In this document: piece after piece, positions 1 through 8,730 of the stretch
Numbering within the stretch: the stretch's first letter is position 1
Layout of the letters: each line of letters begins with the position of its first letter
DNA from: Marinobacterium weihaiense
GTDB lineage: Bacteria; Pseudomonadota; Gammaproteobacteria; Pseudomonadales; Balneatricaceae
DNA length: 64,000 nt
Reading direction: 5' to 3'
Assembly: GCF_019061305.1 (NCBI RefSeq)
Contig: NZ_JAHQZT010000001.1
Span: forward strand, 186,001 to 250,000
The notes under the pieces: generated by a model
Databases searched by the model: none
The model's input: only the letters and a program-made list of their open reading frames with translations
Told to the model about the DNA's origin: nothing
Program-made: the position numbers and the translations under genes

Positions 1-448
1 ACAGCGCCTTGGCAACCAGTACATAGCTGTCATATTCCTGGAAGCTGACATTGTCCTTATCAAGGTCAGCCGACTCCAGCATGATCATGCCCATGGTGTG
101 AACGTCGGGATCAGCGGTTGTAGCAATCTTTACACCGGGCTCCAGATCTTCAACACAGTTGCGCGGATCATCGGCACGCGCCGCAATAACCGTTTCGTCG
201 GCACGGTTGCGAGGACGTACCAGTACCTTAAAACCCAATTCGCGCACCAGCATGGATGCATCATAAGGGTTGGCGTAAATCAGGTCGATCTTGCCGTTGC
301 GAATGTCTTCACGCTGGGCGTCGAAACTATCGTACAACTCCAGGTGCACACCTGTATCCAACTGTCGCTGCAGCCAGGTGTTGAAGATAAACCAACCTGA
401 AAGATGAGTGGGGGGAAAGTCCGGACTCACCGATAAATTCAATGTCAT
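1..448 (-). CDS. Phosphate/phosphonate-binding-protein-like (PhnD-like) protein, partial
   Basis: The gene is cut by the left edge of the window; only the first 149 codons are present. The ATG at 448-446 opens a reading frame with no stop. The protein begins MTLNLSVSPDFPPTHLSGWF and contains the pattern of an ABC-transporter solute-binding domain of the phosphonate type: a request/strand start, then GKIDLIYANPYDA, then a DDP segment and an EYDSYV segment. There is no signal peptide, so the product is probably cytoplasmic and may act as a ligand sensor rather than a transport receptor. It lies 13 bases after the PAS gene and appears to be the last visible member of the minus-strand operon that starts near 3.87 kb. 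The family call is by recognition of the fold pattern; the ligand is unknown. Confidence 0.6.
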   Translation of the reverse strand, partial: MTLNLSVSPDFPPTHLSGWFIFNTWLQRQLDTGVHLELYDSFDAQREDIRNGKIDLIYANPYDASMLVRELGFKVLVRPRNRADETVIAARADDPRNCVEDLEPGVKIATTADPDVHTMGMIMLESADLDKDNVSFQEYDSYVLVAKAL

Positions 449-461
449 TGCAGCACCTCAC

Positions 462-929
462 CTATCGCAGCGTTGCGTACAGAGCTTCGCTCTCCTTGAT
501 TTTGCTGCGTGATGGCTTGCGTCGGACAGAGGTATATCCTACCAGCTCACCATTGCGAATATTCGGAATCACAGTTGCCTTGACCCAGTAGTAAGAGCCG
601 TCCTTGCGCAGGTTTTTAACATATCCCTGCCATTTCTTGCCCTGGGCAACGGTATCCCATAGATCCTTGAACGCCACTGCGGGCATGTCAGGATGTCTGA
701 GGATGTAGTGATTGACACCCAGCAGCTCTTCCCGCGTGTAACCGGACATTTCAACAAAGGCACGGTTGGCATGCGTAATAATGCCCTTGGGATCAGTACG
801 TGAAACGATCAGCTTACCGTCAGGGTAAGGCACCTCACGGTCAACGACTTTAGCCAGCCGTTCTGTGCCATCATAATATTTGATCAGCACTTCCTCGACT
901 GAGCCGGTATCATGTTCGGACATAGACAC
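462..929 (-). CDS. Aer-type PAS domain protein
   Basis: This 155-residue protein is essentially one PAS domain. Residues about 40-140 carry the features of the FAD-binding PAS domain of the aerotaxis receptor Aer: a DPKGIITHANRAFVEMSGY strand-helix, the RHPDMP motif, and the [12 protein letters not shown] segment. It has no kinase, HAMP or methyl-accepting module, so it must signal through a partner. It closely resembles the PAS protein at 56332-56868, which sits directly before a chemoreceptor. It is the fifth gene of a minus-strand operon with Roadblock-type and receiver-like proteins, and probably supplies redox or oxygen input to that module. FAD binding is inferred from similarity to Aer and is not proven here. 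Confidence 0.8.
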   Translation of the reverse strand: MSMSEHDTGSVEEVLIKYYDGTERLAKVVDREVPYPDGKLIVSRTDPKGIITHANRAFVEMSGYTREELLGVNHYILRHPDMPAVAFKDLWDTVAQGKKWQGYVKNLRKDGSYYWVKATVIPNIRNGELVGYTSVRRKPSRSKIKESEALYATLR

Positions 930-995
930 TCCAGACCAGGAAAAAAGCGTGCACGCGCTTATCGGCTACTATGCACGCCGGGCACTAGCAAGGCT

Positions 996-1358
996 TCAAA
1001 GAATCTTGCCGATAGCGTCTGCTGCACGCTTGACGTCCAGGAAAATCAGACCCAGACGAGCATTGGTTTTCGCAACAACAGTCAGTACGGATTCCTGGTT
1101 GGCATGGGTCATCAGGATATAGCCATCCTTACCCTTAACCAGTACCTGCTCAAGCTCACCACGAGCCAGCTCCTGAGAAGTACGCTCACCCAGGGACAGC
1201 ATGGCGGCACTCATGGCGCCTACACGGTCTTCATCCATGCCAGCCGGCAGAAGCGCATCAATCACCAGACCATCGGTTGAAATGACGGCTGATGCTTCGA
1301 TCTCTGCAGATGTACCGTTGAGATCGTTAAGAATGGAAGTCAACATATCTGAGCGCAT
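996..1358 (-). CDS. Roadblock/LC7 domain protein
   Basis: The 120-residue product is a single Roadblock/LC7 domain, the dimeric fold used by MglB-type regulators of small Ras-like GTPases. Typical features are the start IEASAVISTDGLVIDALLP, the central helix GAMSAAMLSLGERTSQEL, and the strand pair GELEQVLVKGKDGYILM followed by LTVVAKTNARLGLIFLD. The ATG at 1358 is preceded by a strong AAGGAG ribosome-binding site eight bases upstream, which fixes the start. It lies between a second, more divergent Roadblock-like protein and the PAS gene. No MglA-type GTPase gene is visible in the window; it could be further left. Family assignment is firm, cellular role unknown. Confidence 0.85.
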   Translation of the reverse strand: MRSDMLTSILNDLNGTSAEIEASAVISTDGLVIDALLPAGMDEDRVGAMSAAMLSLGERTSQELARGELEQVLVKGKDGYILMTHANQESVLTVVAKTNARLGLIFLDVKRAADAIGKIL

Positions 1359-1422
1359 GGTAGTCTCCTTTTAGGCCATTAGCGCTGGTTGTAATCCTGT
1401 ATAAAACGGCCAGCCCGTTTCA

Positions 1423-2055
1423 TCAGTAATCCAGGTAGCGTCGGATCAGAACCGACATCAAATCCACAAAAGGCTGCCGATTCAGATGAGGCATCCCTTC
1501 CAAAATCAAAAGGAACTTCTGTTCGCCTACATGCAGGGTCCAGAAGCCCAGCTCACTCTGCCCGACCGCATCAATCAGCGCCCAGGAAGAACCATCAATA
1601 CCCAGGTGGCGTCCCAGCAAAGCCTGGTGACGTTCATGCATGGATACCAAGTCCGCTGCCATGCCTGCAATGGCTTCGGCTTCTTCGTTTTCGAAACCGG
1701 ACTGGCCAAGACAAAAACCTTGGTCATCGGCCAACAGCACTCGACCGTCAGCGAGGCTTGGCAGCAATTTGGGAAGCAGATCCTCGATCGTACCCGACGG
1801 AATGGGCTCAGGTGCTTCCGGCAGATCAACAAAGCCGTGCTGTACGGCCTTGTCCAGCAGGGTTTCTGCTTCTGCCTCAGGCAGCCCGGTCAATTTCTGC
1901 AGCAGAGACCCTAGATATGGGATGTGCGTATCAGCACTCAATAACTGCAGCAATAACGCCCGCAGCGTTTCTGCTTCGGTATTCAGCGTCGCATAGTACG
2001 CCCCGCTGGGCGTAACCTGAAAATACCGCGGGGTATCATTTTGCTCTTGATTCAC
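1423..2055 (-). CDS. Hypothetical protein with C-terminal Roadblock-like domain
   Basis: The protein has 210 residues. The first 90 or so are helical, and the segment LLQKLTGLPEAEAETLLDKA could be a small winged-helix-like or regulatory domain. From about residue 95 to the end the pattern resembles a Roadblock domain: a GRVLLADDQGFCLGQSGF start, an acidic helix EEAEAIAGMAADLVSMHE, then strands with SELGFWTLHVGEQKFLLIL. It sits 64 bases before the Roadblock/LC7 gene in the same operon, so the two may form a heterodimer. I do not recognise a named family for the whole protein. The Roadblock call is from pattern and context only. Confidence 0.55.
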   Translation of the reverse strand: MNQEQNDTPRYFQVTPSGAYYATLNTEAETLRALLLQLLSADTHIPYLGSLLQKLTGLPEAEAETLLDKAVQHGFVDLPEAPEPIPSGTIEDLLPKLLPSLADGRVLLADDQGFCLGQSGFENEEAEAIAGMAADLVSMHERHQALLGRHLGIDGSSWALIDAVGQSELGFWTLHVGEQKFLLILEGMPHLNRQPFVDLMSVLIRRYLDY

Positions 2056-2099
2056 GGTTTAGCTCCGAAAGATCCATGGTGTGAAACACACGTTTCCGG

Positions 2100-3338
2100 T
2101 CAGGGACAGTACAGACCGATGGCGTCCGCTGCCACAAAGAACGAGAACACGAAACGCTGTGGCACTTTCAACATTGACGCTATGTTCTGTGCCGACAGCC
2201 GCTGACTTTGCCAAAGCTCGGCAATACTGCGAGCATGAGGCGTCTCCAGCAGTCGTTCAAAATCCGGTGCCGCATTCAGCAGTCGCGGCTCCTCGGCCGA
2301 TAAAGAATCGGGGATACGGCCACGTGCCGTAAACAAGGCCAGTTGCCACATCAGTTCGTCTGATGCCACACGGCGCCCCTGCGGGAGTTCTGAGTCAGCT
2401 TCACGTTCCTGCAACGATATCTCGTCAAAGCCAAAACGGGTGCGCGTCAGCTGCAACAACAGATCCGAATCCAACCCGACAAGAAACACCCTATCCTTGG
2501 GCAGATAGAAAAAAGCCCCCGGCACACCAACGATCTGCTGAACCTTTCCACTCTCGTCACCCTGACGCACACAACGCTGCACCCAGGGCAGCAGCAAGCC
2601 GTCAAGACTGAAATAGGCACGACGTCGCTCGTGGGCCGAATCCAGATTCACATCCGGGAGGCTGCCGCAGCACTGCTGAATCATCTCGGCAGACAGCTTG
2701 GGTGTCTGCGGTGCCTGAGGCTCCTCAACCGGTTCGGGCTTTTTCGGTTTGGGACGACTAGCCTGCTGCTTCTTGAGTTCACTTTGTGCCTCAAGAATCA
2801 AACTATTAAGTTCATTGCGTTCAAGGCTGAAGCGGCTACGTAACGCATTGCCTTCACGCTTTTCGCCCTCGCCCTTCCAGGCGGAAAGCGCTTCATTGCT
2901 ACGCTGCTTGCGCGCCTCCCACTCGGCAAATACGGCTTCACGCTCAGATTCATCATGCGTTTGCACCGGCTCGGAACTAGCCTTGGCAACCGGCGTGGGT
3001 GCACCCGATTCAATGTGTTGATGAAGCTTGCCCAGCCCGTCCTGCAGAGCTTTCATGCTAAATGGGCGGTTTACCAGTGCAACTGCATCTTCGACCAGAG
3101 CGCAATCTGCAGGATCCACAACTGCAGCGAATGGAATATCCCCCTTGCTGCGCGCCCACTTCAAGCCTGATTCGGCAGAGGCACGATCACTGAAACCGAA
3201 CAAAAGGCTTTCAGCTTTTTCAGCCGGAACAAGTGAGAAGCCCCCGGCTTTCCCCCCCTTGAAGAAGATCTCCAGCATGGCGACTTCGTTGGCTGCAAAG
3301 CCGATAATGCCTATAGAGTGGTTGCCACCAACCGACAT
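2100..3338 (-). CDS. Hypothetical protein with degenerate receiver-like N-terminus
   Basis: The 412-residue product falls into three parts. Residues 1-110 look like a response-regulator receiver fold, with hydrophobic strands at HSIGIIGFA, FAAVVDP and LVNRPFSMKALQDGL, but I cannot identify the usual acidic pocket, so phosphorylation is doubtful. Residues about 110-215 are charged and predicted to be helical or coiled, ending in a KPKKPEPVEEPQ linker. The last 190 residues form a separate unknown domain ending in FSFFVAADAIGLYCP. It is the second gene of the minus-strand operon, 23 bases after its upstream neighbour. It may be a scaffold linking the Roadblock and PAS proteins. I do not recognise a family for the C-terminal part. 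Confidence 0.55.
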   Translation of the reverse strand: MSVGGNHSIGIIGFAANEVAMLEIFFKGGKAGGFSLVPAEKAESLLFGFSDRASAESGLKWARSKGDIPFAAVVDPADCALVEDAVALVNRPFSMKALQDGLGKLHQHIESGAPTPVAKASSEPVQTHDESEREAVFAEWEARKQRSNEALSAWKGEGEKREGNALRSRFSLERNELNSLILEAQSELKKQQASRPKPKKPEPVEEPQAPQTPKLSAEMIQQCCGSLPDVNLDSAHERRRAYFSLDGLLLPWVQRCVRQGDESGKVQQIVGVPGAFFYLPKDRVFLVGLDSDLLLQLTRTRFGFDEISLQEREADSELPQGRRVASDELMWQLALFTARGRIPDSLSAEEPRLLNAAPDFERLLETPHARSIAELWQSQRLSAQNIASMLKVPQRFVFSFFVAADAIGLYCP

Positions 3339-3361
3339 GTCTTAATCCTTCTATGAAGCGC

Positions 3362-3832
3362 TCAATGAAGTTTATGCCTGGAAAGCTGCATGCAGCGTCC
3401 ATTGCTCAAGACAGCATATTCCAGCGGTAAATCAGCCAGGCGTGTCAGGTCGCGCGTATCCACGGCCTTGTTCATGGCAATACGATAATCACTTTTGAGC
3501 AGAGGTCCCGACTGCTGAATGAGGCGATTAACTAGAAACTGCCCTCGCCCGCGCAACACAAGCAACAGATCTATAAGCGCGCCGGTTACCATGTCGCTAT
3601 CTGCACACTGAATGGCCAAATAGATGCGGCGGATGTGATTGCGCAAGATGCGCGGTCGAGCAGCAACGAGTCGAGTCAGATAGCGCAGTGCCACGGTAGG
3701 TTGGGTGCCTACATAGATCAAACGCTTGTCAGCCTGCAAGTTGAACATGATTTGCAATTTACAGAGTTGCAGATCTGCTTTCAAAGAGCGCTCGTCCTGT
3801 GCGATTTCAGCCTGGCTGTGTGCTGAACCCAT
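3362..3832 (-). CDS. Hypothetical protein, first gene of Roadblock operon
   Basis: I do not recognise this 156-residue protein. The open frame continues upstream to 3928, but the ATG at 3832 has an AGGAGG ribosome-binding site eight bases before it, and the promoter lies between 3869 and 3897, so 3832 is the real start. The sequence is rich in Arg and Leu and appears mostly helical, with segments such as TVALRYLTRLVAARPRILR and ALIDLLLVLRGRGQFLV. No signal peptide, transmembrane helix or metal motif is evident. It is the promoter-proximal gene of the operon that includes the receiver-like, Roadblock and PAS proteins, so it probably belongs to the same regulatory module. Confidence 0.6.
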   Translation of the reverse strand: MGSAHSQAEIAQDERSLKADLQLCKLQIMFNLQADKRLIYVGTQPTVALRYLTRLVAARPRILRNHIRRIYLAIQCADSDMVTGALIDLLLVLRGRGQFLVNRLIQQSGPLLKSDYRIAMNKAVDTRDLTRLADLPLEYAVLSNGRCMQLSRHKLH

Positions 3833-3868
3833 CAAGGCTACCTCCTGCCTGAGATAATGTATTCGCTT

Positions 3869-3897
3869 GTTATACGTAGCTTTTAATACGATTTCAA
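3869..3897 (-). promoter_or_regulatory. Sigma-70-type promoter of the Roadblock operon
   Basis: Reading the minus strand, TTGAAA (3897-3892) is followed after exactly 17 bases by TATAAC (3874-3869). Both hexamers are close to consensus. The start codon of the first operon gene lies about 37 bases downstream of the -10 box. The surrounding DNA is AT-rich compared with its flanks. Confidence 0.65.
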
Positions 3898-3986
3898 ACA
3901 CAGCTAATTTAAAATTGACCCGCATCAACAGCTTCAGGCCAATATCGCTTTGAAATCAGTCAATTTGGTCGAAAGTCTAAGGATCA

Positions 3987-4002
3987 GATTGTCGACACAA
4001 TC
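3987..4002. promoter_or_regulatory. Inverted repeat at acnB promoter, possible operator
   Basis: GATTGT-CGAC-ACAATC is a perfect 6-bp dyad with a 4-base centre that itself reads symmetrically apart from one pair. It ends directly beside the putative -35 box of acnB (4003-4008), a position where a dimeric regulator would block or help RNA polymerase. The regulator is not known. Confidence 0.4.
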
Positions 4003-4031
4003 TTAACTTTGTCACGACCTTCCGCTAGAAT
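4003..4031 (+). promoter_or_regulatory. Putative acnB promoter
   Basis: TTAACT (4003-4008) and TAGAAT (4026-4031) are separated by 17 bases. The acnB start lies about 97 bases downstream, leaving a leader of roughly 85-90 bases. The 3833-4127 gap, 295 bases, holds this promoter, the adjacent dyad and the divergent promoter of the Roadblock operon; I see no gene in it. Confidence 0.5.
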
Positions 4032-4127
4032 TCGCTCGCCAATCACCATTCGATACCTAGTCGATACGCCGTCGGTGGGGTTTTACCACTCCGGCGTCCG
4101 GCGGTGAAAACAGATGAGGGCCATATC

Positions 4128-6725
4128 GTGCTTGAAGCTTATCGTAAACATGTAGAAGAACGCGCTGCTGAAGGCGTACCGCCGAAGCCGCTTGATCCGG
4201 AACAGACTTCCGCGCTGGTTGAACTGCTCAAGAACCCGCCGGCGGGCGAGGAAGAATTCCTGCTTGAGCTGATCACCAACCGTGTACCGGCGGGTGTGGA
4301 CCAGGCAGCTTATGTCAAGGCCGGTTTCCTGGCAGCCATTGCTAAAGGTGAGGCCTCCTCTCCCCTGATCGACAAGGTCAAGGCTGTAGAACTCTTGGGC
4401 ACCATGCTGGGCGGTTACAACATTGCTCCGCTGATCGAGTGCCTGGACATTGCTGAACTGGCCCCGACATCTGCCAAGGCACTGTCTCATACCCTGCTGA
4501 TGTTCGACGCTTTCCACGACGTGCAGGAAAAGGCCGAGGCTGGCAACGAGTTTGCCAAGCAGGTCATGCAGTCCTGGGCTGAAGGTGAGTGGTTCACCGC
4601 CAAGCCGGAAGTGGCTGAAAAAATCACCGTGACCGTATTCAAGGTTCCGGGCGAAACCAACACCGACGATCTGTCTCCGGCACCGGATGCTTGGTCACGT
4701 CCTGATATCCCGCTGCATGCCAACGCCATGCTGAAGATGGAACGTGAAGGCATCAACCCGGAAGAGCCGGGCGTCAAGGGCCCGCTGGCCCAGATTGAAG
4801 AAGTCAAAGCCAAAGGCTTCCCGGTTGCCTATGTCGGTGATGTTGTCGGTACCGGTTCTTCCCGCAAGTCCGCAACCAACTCCGTACTCTGGTTCTTCGG
4901 CGACGACATCCCGCACGTGCCGAACAAGCGTGCTGGCGGCTACTGCTTCGGTAGCAAGATCGCGCCGATCTTCTACAACACTATGGAAGATGCCGGTGCC
5001 CTGCCGATCGAAATGCCGGTCGACGACCTGAACATGGGCGACGTGATCGACGTGTACCCGTACGAAGGCAAAGTGTGCAAGCACGGTACTGATGAAGTCA
5101 TCTGCACCTTCGGCCTGAAAACACAGGTCCTGCTGGACGAAGTACGTGCTGGCGGTCGTATCCCGCTGATCATCGGTCGCGGTCTGACTGAAAAGGCTCG
5201 TGAAGCACTGGGCCTGGCTCCGTCCGATCTGTTCCGCAAGCCGGAGCAGCCGGCCGATACCGGCAAGGGCTACACTCTGGCTCAGAAGATGGTCGGCAAG
5301 GCCTGCGGCATGGACGGCGTACGTCCGGGCATGTACTGCGAGCCGAAGATGACCACCGTTGGCTCTCAGGACACTACTGGTCCGATGACCCGTGACGAAC
5401 TGAAAGATCTGGCGTGCCTGGGCTTCTCCGCCGATCTGACCATGCAGTCGTTCTGTCACACTGCGGCTTATCCTAAGCCGGTTGACGTGAACACTCACCA
5501 CACCCTGCCGGACTTCATCATGAACCGCGGCGGTGTTTCCCTGCGCCCGGGCGACGGTGTTATCCACTCTTGGCTGAACCGCATGCTGTTGCCGGATACC
5601 GTGGGTACTGGTGGTGACTCCCACACCCGCTTCCCGCTGGGTATCTCCTTCCCGGCCGGTTCCGGCCTGGTTGCCTTCGCAGCCGCTACCGGCGTTATGC
5701 CGCTGGACATGCCGGAATCCGTTCTGGTTCGCTTCAAGGGCAAGCGCAACCCGGGCATCACCCTGCGTGACCTGGTACACGCCATTCCTTATTACGCGAT
5801 CAAGCAGGGCCTGCTGACCGTTGAAAAGGCTGGCAAGAAGAACGCTTTCTCCGGTCGCGTACTGGAAATCGAAGGCTTGGAAGAGCTGACCGTCGAACAG
5901 GCGTTCGAACTGTCTGACGCGTCTGCCGAGCGTTCTGCTGCAGGTTGCACCATCACCCTGTCCGAAGACTCCGTTGCCGAATACCTGCGCTCCAACATCG
6001 TCATGCTGAAGTGGATGATCGCGGAAGGCTACGGCGATGCGCGCACTATCGAGCGTCGCATCAAGGGCATGGAAGAGTGGCTGGCTAACCCGAGCCTGAT
6101 GCGTGCCGACGCGGATGCCGAATACGCTGAAGTGATCGAAATCGATCTGTCCGAAATCAAGGAGCCGATCCTGTGTGCTCCGAACGATCCGGACGACGCG
6201 CGTCTGCTGTCTGAAGTCCAGGGCGAGAACATTGATGAAGTATTCATCGGTTCCTGCATGACCAACATCGGCCACTTCCGTGCGGCGGGCAAACTGCTGG
6301 AAACTTCCGGCAAGTCCATCCCGACACGCATGTGGATCGCACCGCCGACTAAGATGGACCAGGCTCAGCTGAGCGACGAAGGTTACTACAACGTGTTCGG
6401 TAAGGCCGGTGCACGCATGGAGATGCCGGGCTGCTCTTTGTGTATGGGTAACCAGGCACGTGTAGCCGCGAAGTCTACTGTCGTATCCACCTCTACCCGT
6501 AACTTCCCGAACCGTCTGGGTGATGGCGCCAACGTATACCTGGCGTCTGCCGAACTGGCAGCTGTAGCGGCCCTGGAAGGGAAACTGCCGACTCCGGCCG
6601 AGTACATGGAATACGCCAGCAAGATCGACAGCATGTCAGGTGAAATCTACCGTTACCTGAACTTCGATCAGATGGAAAACTATGTAGCCAAGGCTGCAAC
6701 CGTTATCCCGACCGTTGAAGCCTAA
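4128..6725 (+). CDS. acnB: Aconitate hydratase B
   Basis: This enzyme isomerises citrate to isocitrate in the TCA cycle (and 2-methyl-cis-aconitate hydration in the methylcitrate route), using a [4Fe-4S] cluster in the cytoplasm. The product aligns with E. coli AcnB along its full length. I chose the GTG at 4128 rather than the ATG at 4104: GTG-CTT-GAA matches the MLEEYRKHV start of E. coli AcnB, a GAGGG site lies seven bases upstream, and the result is 865 residues, equal to the E. coli enzyme. With this start the cluster ligands fall at Cys710, Cys769 and Cys772, the same numbers as in E. coli. The gene stands alone between its promoter and a strong terminator. Confidence 0.97.
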   Translation: MLEAYRKHVEERAAEGVPPKPLDPEQTSALVELLKNPPAGEEEFLLELITNRVPAGVDQAAYVKAGFLAAIAKGEASSPLIDKVKAVELLGTMLGGYNIAPLIECLDIAELAPTSAKALSHTLLMFDAFHDVQEKAEAGNEFAKQVMQSWAEGEWFTAKPEVAEKITVTVFKVPGETNTDDLSPAPDAWSRPDIPLHANAMLKMEREGINPEEPGVKGPLAQIEEVKAKGFPVAYVGDVVGTGSSRKSATNSVLWFFGDDIPHVPNKRAGGYCFGSKIAPIFYNTMEDAGALPIEMPVDDLNMGDVIDVYPYEGKVCKHGTDEVICTFGLKTQVLLDEVRAGGRIPLIIGRGLTEKAREALGLAPSDLFRKPEQPADTGKGYTLAQKMVGKACGMDGVRPGMYCEPKMTTVGSQDTTGPMTRDELKDLACLGFSADLTMQSFCHTAAYPKPVDVNTHHTLPDFIMNRGGVSLRPGDGVIHSWLNRMLLPDTVGTGGDSHTRFPLGISFPAGSGLVAFAAATGVMPLDMPESVLVRFKGKRNPGITLRDLVHAIPYYAIKQGLLTVEKAGKKNAFSGRVLEIEGLEELTVEQAFELSDASAERSAAGCTITLSEDSVAEYLRSNIVMLKWMIAEGYGDARTIERRIKGMEEWLANPSLMRADADAEYAEVIEIDLSEIKEPILCAPNDPDDARLLSEVQGENIDEVFIGSCMTNIGHFRAAGKLLETSGKSIPTRMWIAPPTKMDQAQLSDEGYYNVFGKAGARMEMPGCSLCMGNQARVAAKSTVVSTSTRNFPNRLGDGANVYLASAELAAVAALEGKLPTPAEYMEYASKIDSMSGEIYRYLNFDQMENYVAKAATVIPTVEA

Positions 6726-6760
6726 CCTGCTACAGCTCTGAGACTGTAAGCTGGTATCCA

Positions 6761-6796
6761 AGCCCCGAGCCGCCTTCCCGGCGCTCGGGGCTTTTT
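6761..6796 (+). terminator. Rho-independent terminator of acnB
   Basis: AGCCCCGAGC (6761-6770) and GCTCGGGGCT (6783-6792) form a perfect 10-bp stem with a 12-base loop, followed by a run of T. It lies 35 bases after the acnB stop. Confidence 0.9.
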
Positions 6797-6896
6797 GCAT
6801 CCGACACGCACCGGCTGCTGTTTCTGTTGGTGGCGGGCAAACTGTTATACTGGCGCACACGTAGCAGAATTGAATTCCGTGATAAGGCAGACATTG

Positions 6897-7319
6897 ATGA
6901 AATCACCGACACCCGATCAACCATTGACCGACGAGCAGGAAACAGCCCAAACCAAAAACGGCTTTCTGGCACTGGTTTCACGCCTGCTGCTTGAAGAGAA
7001 ACTGCCCATCCGTTTCATGTACAAGACGGTTCCCGAGCATCTTAATGACACCGGCTGGCGCATGTACACCGGCTACGAGACTGAGGATTTCCTTGAGAAT
7101 GAGCTGGTCAACATGATGCCGGTACCGCTGGAGCGCATTTGTCAGCTCGACCCGTCACTCACCGAACTGGTCGAGTATAATGCCGGCACGGTATGGGAAC
7201 GCACGCCCGAGTCAGATGGCTGGGAACGTGTACACGACTTCCGCATTCCCGCACCGCGCGTTGATGTGGATATCACCAATGATGTCGACCGTTTCGAACA
7301 GCAGCACGAGCGTAGCTGA
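6897..7319 (+). CDS. DUF2185 (Imm33-like) domain protein
   Basis: The 140-residue product carries a DUF2185-type domain in its second half: the FMYKTVPEHLNDTGWRMYTG segment, then acidic TEDFLENE, then VPLERICQLDPSLTELVEYN and GTVWER. In this family the pattern Y(R/K)..P....DSGWR(F/M)..G is diagnostic. Some members act as immunity proteins, others are free-standing; no toxin gene is nearby here, so an immunity role is not supported. The open frame extends upstream to 6795, but that part crosses the acnB terminator; the ATG at 6897 with AAGG upstream is a better start. It converges with the AMMECR1 gene. Confidence 0.65.
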   Translation: MKSPTPDQPLTDEQETAQTKNGFLALVSRLLLEEKLPIRFMYKTVPEHLNDTGWRMYTGYETEDFLENELVNMMPVPLERICQLDPSLTELVEYNAGTVWERTPESDGWERVHDFRIPAPRVDVDITNDVDRFEQQHERS

Positions 7320-7327
7320 CCCTTCGA

Positions 7328-7352
7328 GGCCGGCTCTACTCACATGCCGGCC
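7328..7352. terminator. Hairpin between convergent genes
   Basis: GGCCGGC (7328-7334) and GCCGGCC (7346-7352) form a perfect 7-bp stem. The loop holds the stop codon of the AMMECR1 gene (7336-7338, minus). There is no clear T-run on either side, so termination is plausible but not certain. Confidence 0.45.
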
Positions 7353-7923
7353 GCTCTTCTGTCTCGGCAAAGCTGACGCTGCTATAGCGCCAGACCCGGA
7401 CCTGATCCGACCAAAAATCATCCGCCAGCCCTGCCTTGCGTTTCAGCGCCTGCACGAACTCATCGGGCTGCGAAAAACTTTCCCATACCTGCGGCAAAAA
7501 GGTGGCTCGATGCTGCCCCGCCTGCAGCAACAAGCCATCTCGACCCGGCACCAGCTGACGCAGTAGGTCCGCCTCATCGCTGAAGGTGAAAACCTCCAGC
7601 GGCGAAAGCACCGACAGCGTAATCAGAATAGGCTCGGGTGTATTCAGCGGCGCAAAACGATAATCGTGCAGCGCCGCGCCACAGGCGTTATGCAGCACAT
7701 CGTGCGCCAGCGGACGCGATGCCTCCAGTGAACCGATACATCCGCGCAAGCGCCCCTGCTCCGTCAGGCTGACAAAACAGGCCCCCCAGTGGCGCAGGAA
7801 TGCGGGCAGTGACGTGATGTCCGGCATGTCGACGGAGCCCACCAACACCGATTGGCACACGCCGCGGCGCGCCAACGCTAGCAGGTACTGCTGCTGATCA
7901 GTTGAATACTCAATAACAGACAT
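7336..7923 (-). CDS. amrA: AmmeMemoRadiSam system protein A (AMMECR1 domain)
   Basis: The 195-residue protein is an AMMECR1 domain. Diagnostic segments are GACFVSLTEQGRLRGCIGS, the family LRGCIG box, then FRFAPL-like DYRFAPLNTPEPILITLSVLS and GRDGLLLQ-GQHRATFLPQVW. Its biochemical role is unknown; in many bacteria it is encoded with a MEMO-like protein and a radical SAM enzyme, as here. I start it at the ATG at 7923, which overlaps the end of the MEMO-like gene by 14 bases, so the two are translationally coupled. The longer frame from 7968 lies wholly inside the neighbour and is not needed. Confidence 0.88.
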   Translation of the reverse strand: MSVIEYSTDQQQYLLALARRGVCQSVLVGSVDMPDITSLPAFLRHWGACFVSLTEQGRLRGCIGSLEASRPLAHDVLHNACGAALHDYRFAPLNTPEPILITLSVLSPLEVFTFSDEADLLRQLVPGRDGLLLQAGQHRATFLPQVWESFSQPDEFVQALKRKAGLADDFWSDQVRVWRYSSVSFAETEERPACE

Positions 7924-8710
7924 AAGACCCGTACCCCACGACCTGCGATTTGTCTCCGGCCGTGTCACCGGAGTTCATGCGCCCCAGACACTCCATGTGC
8001 AGGGAAGCCTCCGAGGCCGCCGCCAGCAACGCATTGAGGGCATGACAACCACAGGCCTGTTCCGAACCCAGACGGTTGTCCAGGTGTATGATCATGCGAT
8101 CCGTAACGGCATCAAGGCGTCGCGCCTCGGCCCAAGAGTGATAGTGACTCAGATCGGTGCTGACCAGCACCAGAGTATCCGTCTGCTGCCAGCAGAATCG
8201 AATCAGCTTTCGGGCCTCCTCCTCGCCGCCCGGACCGACCAGCAAGGGGACAAGACTCACCTGAGGTGCTACCAGCTGCAGGAACGGCAGCTGCACTTCC
8301 AGCGAATGCTCAGGCCGGTGGGCTTCGGCATTGTGCGCAATATCAAACCGCGCACACACAACATTCAGAAACGGCCGATCGATTTCCATGACGCCCAGCG
8401 GCGTCTGCCAGTGTTCTTCCGTAGTTGCGGCAAGCCCAACCAGGGGCACACGATGATTGGGACCAAGCAGAATGATGCGCCGCATCTGCGCTGCGGCACA
8501 GGCTTGCCCCAGCAACAGATAGGCACGTGCAGCCACAGGCCCGGAATAGACCAGCCCGGCATGAGGCACGACAAAAGCACGGGGCGGCCGCGAGGGCATC
8601 GAGAGAGGAAGGGCATCGGCGAGCTGTGTTTCAACCAACTGTTGCAGCCCATCTGCCGATGCAGGATAAAACAGCCCGGCCACCGCTGGCGGCCTCACCT
8701 GATACTGCAT
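7910..8710 (-). CDS. amrB: AmmeMemoRadiSam system protein B (MEMO-like)
   Basis: This 266-residue protein belongs to the MEMO family, related to class III non-haem iron dioxygenases. It begins MQYQVRPPAVAGLFYPAS, the typical RxPAVAGxFYP start. Conserved histidines follow: VPHAGLVYSGPVAARAY, LLGPNHRVPLVGLA, EAHRPEHSLEVQLPFLQ and LVSTDLSHYHSWAEA. These mark the putative metal site. The ATG at 8710 has GAGG seven bases upstream. It is the first gene of the minus-strand pair with amrA, divergent from the radical SAM gene across a 60-base region. Substrate is unknown. Confidence 0.9.
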   Translation of the reverse strand: MQYQVRPPAVAGLFYPASADGLQQLVETQLADALPLSMPSRPPRAFVVPHAGLVYSGPVAARAYLLLGQACAAAQMRRIILLGPNHRVPLVGLAATTEEHWQTPLGVMEIDRPFLNVVCARFDIAHNAEAHRPEHSLEVQLPFLQLVAPQVSLVPLLVGPGGEEEARKLIRFCWQQTDTLVLVSTDLSHYHSWAEARRLDAVTDRMIIHLDNRLGSEQACGCHALNALLAAASEASLHMECLGRMNSGDTAGDKSQVVGYGSYVCY

Positions 8711-8730
8711 ATGCCTACCTCGCACATTGG

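Noticed and set aside
4695-6275. 526-codon open frame on the minus strand
   Set aside because: It lies fully antisense to acnB in a codon-shadow frame, has no ribosome-binding site and shows no protein family pattern.
6897-7319. Toxin-immunity pair suggested by the DUF2185 (Imm33-like) domain
   Set aside because: No toxin or polymorphic-toxin gene is adjacent; neighbours are housekeeping genes.
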